Source: an uncultured Clostridia bacterium (GTDB taxonomy: Bacteria; Bacillota; Clostridia; TANB77; CAG-508). Taken from it: a stretch of DNA of 56,004 nucleotides. The translations under genes and the position numbers were made by a program. This document shows positions 18,343 through 25,912 of the stretch, in pieces. The stretch spans positions 1-56,004 of the forward strand of contig CALXFE010000008.1 in assembly GCA_944387545.1 (NCBI GenBank). The letters are read 5' to 3'. Every line of letters begins with the position of its first letter. Positions within the stretch are counted from its first letter, which is position 1. The notes beneath the pieces are model-generated. The model made no database searches and was not told the DNA's origin. It saw nothing but the letters and a program-made list of their open reading frames with translations.

Positions 18343-18369
18343 TTCGTTTTACCTCCTGCCTTTTTTTCC

Positions 18370-18398
18370 ATTATATCAGCTAGTTTTCTAAAATTCAA
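18370..18398 (-). promoter_or_regulatory. Promoter for the HNH gene
   Basis: On the minus strand TTGAAT (18393-18398), a 17-nt spacer and TATAAT (18370-18375) preceded by TGA. Confidence 0.75.
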
Positions 18399-18446
18399 CA
18401 AATTTATATTTTTTGGTCATTCATAAATGGAATTCTATCGAATAAG

Positions 18447-18497
18447 AAATACCGGGCTAAATCATCTGATACTACCAAATGATTTGCCCGGTATTTT
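18447..18497. terminator. Strong bidirectional terminator after the 115-aa gene
   Basis: AAATACCGGGC(T)AAATCAT pairs with ATGATTTGCCCGGTATTT with one bulge. T-runs follow on both strands. It is GC-rich against the local background. Confidence 0.85.
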
Positions 18498-18516
18498 TGA
18501 ATGAAACGAAATTAAA

Positions 18517-18864
18517 TCACTCTTTCACTTTCTCATAAACTCTTGAAGCTTTCACAGCTTCATTCAACTCATAGACCATTTCTTTCAGAAATGTAATCAT
18601 ATATTCCGCTTTTGCCTTTGAATCACAATATTCTCTTAATATTGCTTTTATGAGATTCGTTATTGCTCTGTAAGTTGAAGACATCTCCTCATCGCCTTCT
18701 TCTTGAACAAGCTTTTGAATAAAATCTGCATAAGAAGTACTGTTTGCTAATTCTTCCTGTAATACGTTTAAATACCTCTGCAGTTTCAGAGTTTCTTCAA
18801 GTTCTTTCTTCTGTTCATAGATTTGTTCAATAACATATTTCATCAATTCTGCTTTTCCATTCAT
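18517..18864 (-). CDS. Hypothetical helical protein, 115 aa
   Basis: Not recognised. It is acidic and helical, with a likely coiled coil at residues 8-38 (YVIEQIYEQKKELEETLKLQ) and no signal or membrane segment. The DNA is noticeably less AT-rich than its neighbours, as for the 145-aa gene at 7.4 kb. It has its own promoter (18952-18980) and terminator. Between promoter and start lies a dyad (CACAA..TTGTG, about 18900-18914) that could be an operator. Confidence 0.6.
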   Translation of the reverse strand: MNGKAELMKYVIEQIYEQKKELEETLKLQRYLNVLQEELANSTSYADFIQKLVQEEGDEEMSSTYRAITNLIKAILREYCDSKAKAEYMITFLKEMVYELNEAVKASRVYEKVKE

Positions 18865-18951
18865 TTTTTCTCTCCTATCTTTAATTATTTTTTAGTGTCA
18901 CAAGTCTTTGTGTCTTAAATATTAGGAATATTCTACAAATGACTCTTCAAT

Positions 18952-18980
18952 ATTATACTCTACTCTCATTGATTTTTCAA
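18952..18980 (-). promoter_or_regulatory. Promoter for the 115-aa gene
   Basis: On the minus strand TTGAAA (18975-18980), a 17-nt spacer and TATAAT (18952-18957). It lies just outside the end of the large palindrome at 18990. Confidence 0.75.
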
Positions 18981-18989
18981 TACTCGATT

Positions 18990-19282
18990 AAAGTCCAATT
19001 GGGGACATTTCTGTTTGGGACATATAAAAGTACTATAAAAAATAAAAATACTATATAAAAAATTTATGAAATGACAAATGTGAATGAAAGTATATTAGAA
19101 AAAGTTAAGGTATCTAATAGGAGAATCTCAAATTCACTTTGAGAGGTGCCTATTAGATACCTTTAATTTTTCTTTATACTGTAATGTTAACCGAGGAATG
19201 TAATAAATTTTTTATATAGTATTTTTTATTATATAAAAGTTTAATAATCTCCCAAACAGAAACGTCCCCAATTGGACACTTT
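18990..19282. repeat. Large palindromic element, copy B
   Basis: An imperfect palindrome of about 290 bp. The outer arms share GTCCAATTGGGGAC and TTTCTGTTTGGGA in inverted orientation. The middle arms are AT-rich, and the central stem AAGGTATCTAATAGG (19107-19121) faces CCTATTAGATACCTT (19149-19163) with a perfect match. The core and its flanks (GAAATGACRAATG; CCGAGGAATG) recur at 22.9-23.3 kb. It has no coding capacity. This element fills the gap between nrdG and the 115-aa gene. Confidence 0.85.
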
Positions 19283-19284
19283 GT

Positions 19285-19806
19285 CTATAATTTAAATTCC
19301 ACTGGTTTATGCTCCTTTAAACTTTCTTGAACATCTAATATTCTTTGATTTGAAGAACCTCTAAATCTAAGGCTTAGGTCTTTTTTGTCTTCATCAAATT
19401 TACCATCTACCATAACGTCTATATATTTTAAAAGCTCTTTTGTGGTTTCATTGTTAGGCGCCATTTTTTCCACAACATCTTTTTCAAAGTCAAAGCCTGT
19501 ATAGCACCATATATTTTTGTCAGGAAATTTCTCTTTTACTTTCTTTACTAATGGTAACAATCCTTCTTGATTTTGTTTTTCTAATGGCTCTCCTCCTAAA
19601 AGAGATAGTCCTGAAATATAGTCATGGTCTAAATAGTTGATTACCTGGTCTATTTGTTTATCTGTAAATTTATTACCATAATTAAAATCCCATGCACATT
19701 GATTAAAGCATCCTTTACAATGATGATTACAACCACTTACAAATACGGATACTCTAACACCTTCTCCATTTGCTACATCTACTTTTTTTATATCTGCATA
19801 ATTCAT
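19285..19806 (-). CDS. nrdG: Anaerobic ribonucleoside-triphosphate reductase activating protein
   Basis: Radical SAM activase that installs the glycyl radical on NrdD. The [4Fe-4S] motif CNHHCKGC (C26, C30, C33) and the SAM-binding LLGGEPL are present. Length of 173 aa is typical. It is downstream of nrdD, with a 143-nt gap that holds a terminator-like stem and a GC-rich nested hairpin. It probably depends on read-through from the nrdD promoter. Confidence 0.94.
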   Translation of the reverse strand: MNYADIKKVDVANGEGVRVSVFVSGCNHHCKGCFNQCAWDFNYGNKFTDKQIDQVINYLDHDYISGLSLLGGEPLEKQNQEGLLPLVKKVKEKFPDKNIWCYTGFDFEKDVVEKMAPNNETTKELLKYIDVMVDGKFDEDKKDLSLRFRGSSNQRILDVQESLKEHKPVEFKL

Positions 19807-19863
19807 ATCTATCTCCCTCTTTTCTCCATTTTTTGTATTTTATTGGAAATAAGAACCTGACCC

Positions 19864-19893
19864 GACTAGCAATCAAAGATTGCAGCCCTAGTC
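19864..19893. repeat. GC-rich nested hairpin between nrdD and nrdG
   Basis: An outer GACTAG/CTAGTC encloses GCAATC-AAA-GATTGC, flanked by GAACCTG on one side and CAGAACC on the other (19853-19903). The segment is much richer in G+C than anything around it, which suggests a dispersed REP-like unit or a structured RNA element. Confidence 0.6.
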
Positions 19894-19920
19894 CCCCAGA
19901 ACCTTGTTGTCCTTGACAAT

Positions 19921-19949
19921 AAAAAAGGGAATTGGATATCCCCTTTTTA
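19921..19949. terminator. Stem-loop directly after nrdD
   Basis: AAAAAGGG and CCCTTTTT arms close over GGATATCC. On the minus strand it ends in T6, immediately after the nrdD stop. It may attenuate nrdG relative to nrdD. Confidence 0.65.
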
Positions 19950-22076
19950 TTACAAATGCATTACTCTTTGTTTAATTTCTTTTGTTTTTCCTGCATTCCA
20001 GAAATTTTCTCCTAAATATCCACAAGTTCTTCTAACAACTGTCATTTTTGAATGATCTTTGTTTCCACAGTTTGGACACTCCCATTCATTATCTTTATTT
20101 AAGATAATTTCTCCATCAAATCCACAAACATGACAGTAATCAGATTTTGTATTAAATTCAGCATATTGAATATTATCATAGATAAATTTAACTGCTGTTT
20201 CTAATGCGTCAATATTTTTTTGCATATTTGGTATTTCAATATATGAAATAGCACCACCTGAAGATATTTTTTGGAATTCACTTTCAAATCCAAGTTTTTC
20301 AAATGCATCAATTTTTTCTCTTACATCTACATGGTATGAATTTGTATAATATCCCTTATCTGTTACATCTTTAATTGTACCAAATTTTTCTTTATCAATT
20401 CTAGCAAATTTGTAACATAAGCTTTCTGCTGGTGTTCCATATAATGCAAATCCAATATTGGTTTCTTTTTTCCATCTATCAACAGTTTCTCTCAAATATT
20501 TCATAACTTTAATTGCAAAGTCATGTCCCTCTGGTGTCGTGTGTGATACACCTTTCATTACTTTTGTCATTTCATATATACCAATATATCCTAGAGAAAT
20601 TGTTGAATATCCACCATATAATAATTTATCTATTTTTTCACCTTTTGCTAATCTTGCGATTGCTCCATATTGCCAATGAATTGGGCTGATATCAGAATGT
20701 GTTCCAAGTAATGCATAATGTCTACACATTAAAGCTTCTTTACATAGTTCTAGTCTTTCATCTAATAATTTCCAGAATTTATTTTCATCACCATCTGCAA
20801 CAATGGCTACTTGTGGTAAATTGATACTTACAACACCTTGATTAAATCTTCCTTCAAATTTATAGTTTCCATTTTCATCTTTCCAAGGTGATAAGAAACT
20901 TCTACATCCCATTGGACTAAATACATTACCTTCATAATTTTCTTTCATTTTCTTAGCAGAAATGTAGTCTGGATACATTCTCTTTGATGAACATTTAACA
21001 GCTAATTTTGTTAAATAATCGTATTCTCCACCTTTTAAGCAGTTACATTCATCTAATACATACACTAATTTTGGAAATGCTGGTGTCACATATACACCTG
21101 CTTCATTTTTAATACCTTGATATCTTTGTCTTAATACCTCTTCAATAATCATGGCATTTTCTTTAATATATGGATCTCCTTCTTCTAGGTGTAAGAATAA
21201 GGTTACAAATGGAGATTGTCCATTGGTTGTCATTAATGTATTGATTTGATATTGGATGGTTTGTACACCTGCTTTTAATTCTGCTTTTAATCTATCTTGT
21301 ACTAAATCTTCTATAATGTTATCTGATAATTTTCCTTTATATTTTTTCTCAATTTCTGCTTTAAATTTATTATAACTTTTTCTCAAATATTTTCCTAAAT
21401 GTTTTAAATCTACAGATTGTCCACCATATTGGTTACTTGCAACTGCTGCAATAATTTGTGTTGTCACTGTACATGCTACTTGGAAACTTTTTGGACTTTC
21501 TATCATTTTTCCATTCATAACGGTTCCATTATCTAACATATCTGCTATATTAATTAAGCAACAGTTAAAGATTGGTTGTACAAAATAATCGGCGTCGTGG
21601 AAATGTAAAACTCCATCAGCGTCTGCTTTGGCAATTTTTTCTGGTAATAATAATCTTCTTGTTAAATCTCTTGATACTTCACCTGCAATATAGTCTCTTT
21701 GTGTTGAAGCAAGTAATGTATTTTTATTTGAGTTTTCTTCTGCTAATTCTTTGTTTTCATTTCTGATTAATCCTAATATGGTTTCATCTGTTGTATTTTG
21801 CTTTCTAACCAATGCTCTTGTATATCTGTATACAATATATTTTTTCGCTAACTCATATTTTTCAATTTCCATTAATTTTTCTTCGATGATATCTTGGATA
21901 TCTTCAACTAACATTCTCTTTTTATTTAATTCTTCTATATATTGAATAATCCCTTTTATATCTTCCTTATTTGCTCTTTCTTTTGGCTTTACTTCTTGAT
22001 TTGCTTTCTCAATTGCTATTTGAATTTTTGCTCTATCATAATCTACAGCTCTTCCATCCCTTTTAATTACTTTCAT
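19950..22076 (-). CDS. nrdD: Anaerobic ribonucleoside-triphosphate reductase
   Basis: Class III ribonucleotide reductase that makes dNTPs from NTPs without oxygen. The N-terminal ATP cone starts VIKRDGRAVDYDRAKI (about 3-90). The central barrel includes the active-site region with FSPMGCRSFLSPW. The C-terminal zinc site has CHVC and CPNC (about 650-672). The glycyl radical motif RTCGYLG lies at about 683-689, with Gly686 the radical residue. Length is 708 aa. The ATG has an AAAGGAGG site. The promoter carries a Crp/Fnr-type operator shared in sequence with the divergent regulator gene. Confidence 0.95.
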   Translation of the reverse strand: MKVIKRDGRAVDYDRAKIQIAIEKANQEVKPKERANKEDIKGIIQYIEELNKKRMLVEDIQDIIEEKLMEIEKYELAKKYIVYRYTRALVRKQNTTDETILGLIRNENKELAEENSNKNTLLASTQRDYIAGEVSRDLTRRLLLPEKIAKADADGVLHFHDADYFVQPIFNCCLINIADMLDNGTVMNGKMIESPKSFQVACTVTTQIIAAVASNQYGGQSVDLKHLGKYLRKSYNKFKAEIEKKYKGKLSDNIIEDLVQDRLKAELKAGVQTIQYQINTLMTTNGQSPFVTLFLHLEEGDPYIKENAMIIEEVLRQRYQGIKNEAGVYVTPAFPKLVYVLDECNCLKGGEYDYLTKLAVKCSSKRMYPDYISAKKMKENYEGNVFSPMGCRSFLSPWKDENGNYKFEGRFNQGVVSINLPQVAIVADGDENKFWKLLDERLELCKEALMCRHYALLGTHSDISPIHWQYGAIARLAKGEKIDKLLYGGYSTISLGYIGIYEMTKVMKGVSHTTPEGHDFAIKVMKYLRETVDRWKKETNIGFALYGTPAESLCYKFARIDKEKFGTIKDVTDKGYYTNSYHVDVREKIDAFEKLGFESEFQKISSGGAISYIEIPNMQKNIDALETAVKFIYDNIQYAEFNTKSDYCHVCGFDGEIILNKDNEWECPNCGNKDHSKMTVVRRTCGYLGENFWNAGKTKEIKQRVMHL

Positions 22077-22108
22077 TTTACATTTCCTCCTTTGATAAGT
22101 ATGGTTAC

Positions 22109-22149
22109 ATTATATCTCAACATTTTTTATTTTCCGTTGCAAAAGCAAC
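22109..22149 (-). promoter_or_regulatory. nrdD promoter with upstream Crp/Fnr-type operator
   Basis: On the minus strand the -10 box is TATAAT (22109-22114) and no good -35 box exists at 16-18 nt. The perfect dyad GTTGC-N4-GCAAC (22136-22149) is centred about 40-41 nt upstream of the expected transcription start. That is the class II activator position for Crp/Fnr proteins. Confidence 0.7.
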
Positions 22150-22258
22150 ACATTATGAAAAAAGTTTTTTTCTTATCCTTAAACGCCTTTCCTTCTAAGT
22201 CTTTTTCTTTTGTTACAAATATATTACAAAAATATTACAGATTTATTTTTGTGTTTTT

Positions 22259-22288
22259 GTTGCTTTTGCAACTTTATTAGTGTATAAT
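22259..22288 (+). promoter_or_regulatory. Crp/Fnr regulator promoter with overlapping operator
   Basis: TTGCTT (22260-22265), a 17-nt spacer and TATAAT (22283-22288). The dyad GTTGCTTTTGCAAC (22259-22272) covers the -35 box. It is the same site as upstream of nrdD, so binding here should repress the regulator's own gene. Confidence 0.72.
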
Positions 22289-22317
22289 TCTTATGTAATT
22301 TAAAAGGAGGAAAAACT

Positions 22318-22950
22318 GTGAATACCAATCTTGACATAGAAAACTTCATTCTTGACTTTTCTAATTCTTGTCAAAAAAAGCAGAAAAAAGTATTTGGAAA
22401 AAATGAAGTTGTTACAACATATATAAAAAACAGAAATCAATTATGTATATTAATAGATGGACATGCTGATTTAGTGCGTTATGATTTGAATGGTAACCGA
22501 ACCATTGTAGAACATTTTTCTAAAAATGCCCTTTTTGGAGAAGTATTTTACACCATTACAACCAATAACGAATTGTTAGTCGAGGCAAAATCCAATTGTA
22601 CCGTCCTTTTTTTTATTTATGACGATATCTTTCAAAAATGTAGAAACAATTGTAAATTCCATCAAACATTAGCTGAAAGTTTACCGCAATTAATTTTGAA
22701 TAAAGTAACCGATTTAAATATGAGAATAGAATTATTAACTAAACGCTCTACTAGAGATAAACTATTAGGATATTTTTCTTTACTTTCTACTAGAACACTA
22801 AGTACTTCTTTTGAACTACCTTTTTCTCTTACAGATTTAGCAGACTATTTAAGTGTTGACAGAAGTGCTATGATGAGAGAATTAAAATTGTTAAAAGAAG
22901 ATGGCTTTATTGAGAAAGTAGGCAATCGAATTATTTTACTTTATAAATAG
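22318..22950 (+). CDS. Crp/Fnr family transcriptional regulator
   Basis: A 210-aa regulator. It has an N-terminal cyclic-nucleotide-binding-like beta-barrel (ILIDGHADLVRYDLNGNRT; FGEVFYTI) and a C-terminal winged HTH at about 168-205, with recognition helix SVDRSAMMRELKLL. It starts at GTG with AAGGAGG eight bases upstream. Several Cys occur (QKCRNNCKFH near 100-110), but the N-terminal Fe-S spacing of FNR is not present, so the signal sensed is unknown. The divergent nrdD and two identical dyads point to anaerobic or redox control. Confidence 0.88.
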   Translation: MNTNLDIENFILDFSNSCQKKQKKVFGKNEVVTTYIKNRNQLCILIDGHADLVRYDLNGNRTIVEHFSKNALFGEVFYTITTNNELLVEAKSNCTVLFFIYDDIFQKCRNNCKFHQTLAESLPQLILNKVTDLNMRIELLTKRSTRDKLLGYFSLLSTRTLSTSFELPFSLTDLADYLSVDRSAMMRELKLLKEDGFIEKVGNRIILLYK

Positions 22951-22951
22951 A

Positions 22952-23268
22952 GACATGCCAAATCGTTCAAAATAAGACCAAAAGGGACAGATTTATGAAA
23001 ATTATATAAGACATTATATTAAATAATTTATGAAATGACGAATGCAAATGAAATCATATTAGAAAAAATTAAGGTATATAATAGGAGAATCTCAAAACTT
23101 GATTTTGAAAGGTGCCTATTATATACCTTTAATTTTTCTTTATGATGTAATGCTAGCCGAGGAATGTTATAAATTATTTAATATAATGTTTTAATTAGTT
23201 TCATGGTAATAATTTTTTATAGGTCTGTCCCTTTTGACCATTTTTTGTCCATTTTGGCATGTCCCTAA
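22952..23268. repeat. Large palindromic element, copy C
   Basis: An imperfect palindrome of about 315 bp. The central stem AAGGTATATAATAGG (23071-23085) faces CCTATTATATACCTT (23115-23129) perfectly. The core flanks match copy B. The outer arms (GACATGCCAAA; GGTCAAAAGGGACAG) instead match the perfect inverted repeat at 40.4-40.6 kb. It fills the gap between the Crp/Fnr gene and galE and would serve as a terminator for both. It has no coding capacity. Confidence 0.85.
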
Positions 23269-24272
23269 TGTTCATTTTTTTGAATATAGTTCCATGCGTC
23301 TAAACACATATCTTCTAATGTTTTTTCTGCTTTCCATCCTAATTCTTCAAATGCTTTTTTAGGGTCTGCATAACATGTTGCAATGTCTCCTGCTCTTCTT
23401 GGTGCTATTTTATATGGTACTTTTTTACCTGTTGCTTTTTCAAATGCTTTTACCATATCTAATACACTATACCCTTTTCCTGTTCCTAAATTATAGATGT
23501 ATAAACCTTGTTTTTCTTTGTCTAATTTTTCTAAGGCTTTCACATGTCCTTTTGCTAGATCAACTACATGGATATAATCTCTAACACCTGTTCCATCTGG
23601 TGTATCATAATCATTTCCAAATACAGATAATTCTTTTAAGGTTCCTGCTGCTACTCTTGCTACATATGGCATTAGGTTATTTGGGATTCCTTGTGGTTCT
23701 TCTCCAATTAGTCCACTTTCATGTGCTCCTACTGGATTAAAGTATCGTAATATACAAATGTCCCATGTATTATCTGATTTATATACATCTTTTAATATTT
23801 GTTCTATAAATAATTTACTTGTACCATATGGATTTGTGGTCCCCCCAGTCTTACATGCTTCTGTTATTGGAATTGTTTCTGGGTCTCCATATACAGTTGC
23901 TGACGAACTGAAGATAAATTTTTTACAATTATATTTTCTCATAGTATCTAATACGACTAATGCTCCTGAAACATTATTGGTATAATATTCAATTGGTTTT
24001 TGAACAGATTCTCCTACAGCTTTAAATCCTGCTAGATTGATAACTGCTTCTATTTTATTTTCTTCGAAAACCTTTTCTAGTTTTTCTCTATCCAAATAAT
24101 TCATTTCGTAAAATTTAAAATCTTTTCCTGTTATTTCCTTAATTGCATCTAATACATCTGGTTTGCTATTAGAAAAATCGTCTATGATAACGATTTCTTT
24201 TCCTGCTTTTAATAATTCTATTGCTGTATGACTTCCTATAAATCCAGCGCCTCCTGGTAATAATATTGCCAT
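23265..24272 (-). CDS. galE: UDP-glucose 4-epimerase
   Basis: Short-chain dehydrogenase/reductase that interconverts UDP-glucose and UDP-galactose. The N-terminal NAD-binding motif is GGAGFIGSH (about 7-15). The catalytic set is SSSATVYG (Ser about 124) and Y149-x3-K153. ILRYFNPVGAH and the C-terminal GYSVLDMV block are GalE-typical. Length is 335 aa. It has its own promoter and probably feeds cell-surface polysaccharide synthesis. Confidence 0.94.
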   Translation of the reverse strand: MAILLPGGAGFIGSHTAIELLKAGKEIVIIDDFSNSKPDVLDAIKEITGKDFKFYEMNYLDREKLEKVFEENKIEAVINLAGFKAVGESVQKPIEYYTNNVSGALVVLDTMRKYNCKKFIFSSSATVYGDPETIPITEACKTGGTTNPYGTSKLFIEQILKDVYKSDNTWDICILRYFNPVGAHESGLIGEEPQGIPNNLMPYVARVAAGTLKELSVFGNDYDTPDGTGVRDYIHVVDLAKGHVKALEKLDKEKQGLYIYNLGTGKGYSVLDMVKAFEKATGKKVPYKIAPRRAGDIATCYADPKKAFEELGWKAEKTLEDMCLDAWNYIQKNEH

Positions 24273-24304
24273 AAAATCATTCCTTTCTTATTTATTATGT
24301 GTAT

Positions 24305-24333
24305 ATTATATTACTATATAGAAAAAAGTTCAA
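24305..24333 (-). promoter_or_regulatory. galE promoter
   Basis: On the minus strand TTGAAC (24328-24333), a 17-nt spacer and TATAAT (24305-24310). Confidence 0.78.
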
Positions 24334-24345
24334 GCTGAATAAAAA

Positions 24346-24383
24346 AATAAACCTAAATGAATTTAGATTCATCTAAGTTTATT
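24346..24383. terminator. cysS terminator
   Basis: Two 17-nt arms (AATAAACCTAAATGAAT / ATTCATCTAAGTTTATT) with two mismatches. On the minus strand they end in TTTTTTT. Confidence 0.82.
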
Positions 24384-24428
24384 CCTTGTTATTCTTTACT
24401 TATTTTTTACCTTTTATCTATTCTTTAT

Positions 24429-25826
24429 TTATACTTTATGAATTTCTACACCATCTTTTGTATCTTTTACTTCATATCCTTTTTCTTTAATTAAATCTCT
24501 TAGTCTATCTGACTCTGCCCAATTTTTTTCCTTTCTTGCTTGTTTCCTTTCTTCTACTAGTTTTAGTATTTCTTCTGGAATTTCTATCTTTTTATTTGTT
24601 TCTTCTTTATCAATTTTAATTCCCAATACAGTATCGAATTTTTTTAGCAATTCAGCAATTTCTGGTGATTTTTTAGGATATTTTATCACTTCCCATACAA
24701 AACTCATGGCTAGTGGCATGTTCATATCATCATTAATAGCTTTATGGAATTCGTTTTCTAATCTATCTAATTCTTTTTTATCTTCTTCATTTAAAATATC
24801 TGTTCCATTTTTGTTTATCTGATAACCATTTCTTAATCTTTCTAGTGATTTGGAAGATGCTTCTATTCCTTCCCATGTAAAGTTTAATTTATTTCGATAA
24901 CTGCATGAATAACATAATAATCTATATACCAATGGGTCATATCCCTTTTCTTTAATGTCTTTTAATAAGTAAACATTTCCTAAACTTTTTGACATTTTCC
25001 CACCATTGATTAATAAGAATTCTCCATGCATCCAATATCTTGCTGGAATTTTTCCACAAACACCTTTACTTTGTGCAATTTCATTTTCATGATGTGTTGG
25101 AATTAAGTCAATTCCACCTGTATGGATATCAAATTGTTCCCCTAGATGCTTTCTTGACATTGCTGAACATTCAATATGCCATCCCGGATAACTTGGTCCC
25201 CATGGACTATCCCATTTCATCAAATGATTTTCAGGTGCTTTTATCCATAATGCAAAATCATATGGATTTTTCTTTTCTAAATCCACATCTACTCTTGCAC
25301 CGGCTTTTTGTTCTTCTACATTTAAATTAGATAAAACTGGATATTTATCTAATTTTGAAACATCAAAATAGATAGCAGTTGACGTTTCGTAAGCATATCC
25401 TTTTTTCACAAGGTCTTTTACATATTCTAGCATTTCTGGAATATACTCTGTCGCCTTACAAATAATTTCTGGTGTTTCGATGTTTAAATCTTTTAAGTCA
25501 TCAAAAAATAGTTTTGTATAATGTTCTGCAATTTCTAATGGTGTTTTATGCTCTTCTCTTGCTGATTTAATCATTTTATCTTCTCCTTCATCACCATCAG
25601 AAACTAAATGGCCAACATCTGTTATATTCATGACATGTTTTATTTTATATCCATTATATCTTAACATTCTTCTCAATACATCTTGAAATATGTTTGTTCT
25701 CATATTTCCTATTGTTGCATCTTTGTATACTGTTGGACCACATGAATATATTTTTACTTCATTTTCATCTATTGGTTTAAACTTTTCCTTTTCTCTTGTT
25801 AATGTATTATATAAATATATATCCAT
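24429..25826 (-). CDS. cysS: Cysteinyl-tRNA synthetase
   Basis: Class I aminoacyl-tRNA synthetase that charges tRNA-Cys. It has the N-terminal SCGPTVY with the first zinc-ligand Cys, a HIGH-region motif that reads TIGN (about 38-41), the long NITDVGHLVSD block, further zinc ligands in WHIECSAM and HHENE, and GGKMSKSLGN. Length is 465 aa from the start at 25826, chosen because AAAAGGAGG lies upstream; a longer reading to 25868 overlaps a hairpin. The first His of HIGH is replaced by Thr. It follows the PBP gene. Confidence 0.93.
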   Translation of the reverse strand: MDIYLYNTLTREKEKFKPIDENEVKIYSCGPTVYKDATIGNMRTNIFQDVLRRMLRYNGYKIKHVMNITDVGHLVSDGDEGEDKMIKSAREEHKTPLEIAEHYTKLFFDDLKDLNIETPEIICKATEYIPEMLEYVKDLVKKGYAYETSTAIYFDVSKLDKYPVLSNLNVEEQKAGARVDVDLEKKNPYDFALWIKAPENHLMKWDSPWGPSYPGWHIECSAMSRKHLGEQFDIHTGGIDLIPTHHENEIAQSKGVCGKIPARYWMHGEFLLINGGKMSKSLGNVYLLKDIKEKGYDPLVYRLLCYSCSYRNKLNFTWEGIEASSKSLERLRNGYQINKNGTDILNEEDKKELDRLENEFHKAINDDMNMPLAMSFVWEVIKYPKKSPEIAELLKKFDTVLGIKIDKEETNKKIEIPEEILKLVEERKQARKEKNWAESDRLRDLIKEKGYEVKDTKDGVEIHKV

Positions 25827-25842
25827 ATTTCCTCCTTTTTTA

Positions 25843-25877
25843 AATTGAGATGTGAAATCGTCTTTCACACCTCAATT
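25843..25877. terminator. Hairpin between the PBP gene and cysS
   Basis: AATTGAGATGTGAAA pairs with TTTCACACCTCAATT (one mismatch). The trailing T-tract is short, so it may be partial, allowing some read-through to cysS. Confidence 0.65.
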
Positions 25878-25912
25878 ACTATACTATTTATACTGTCATT
25901 TGTTTGCGTAAT

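Noticed and set aside
25827..25912. T-box leader for cysS
   Set aside because: Only a short hairpin is present; no stem I, specifier loop or TGGNACC antiterminator sequence.
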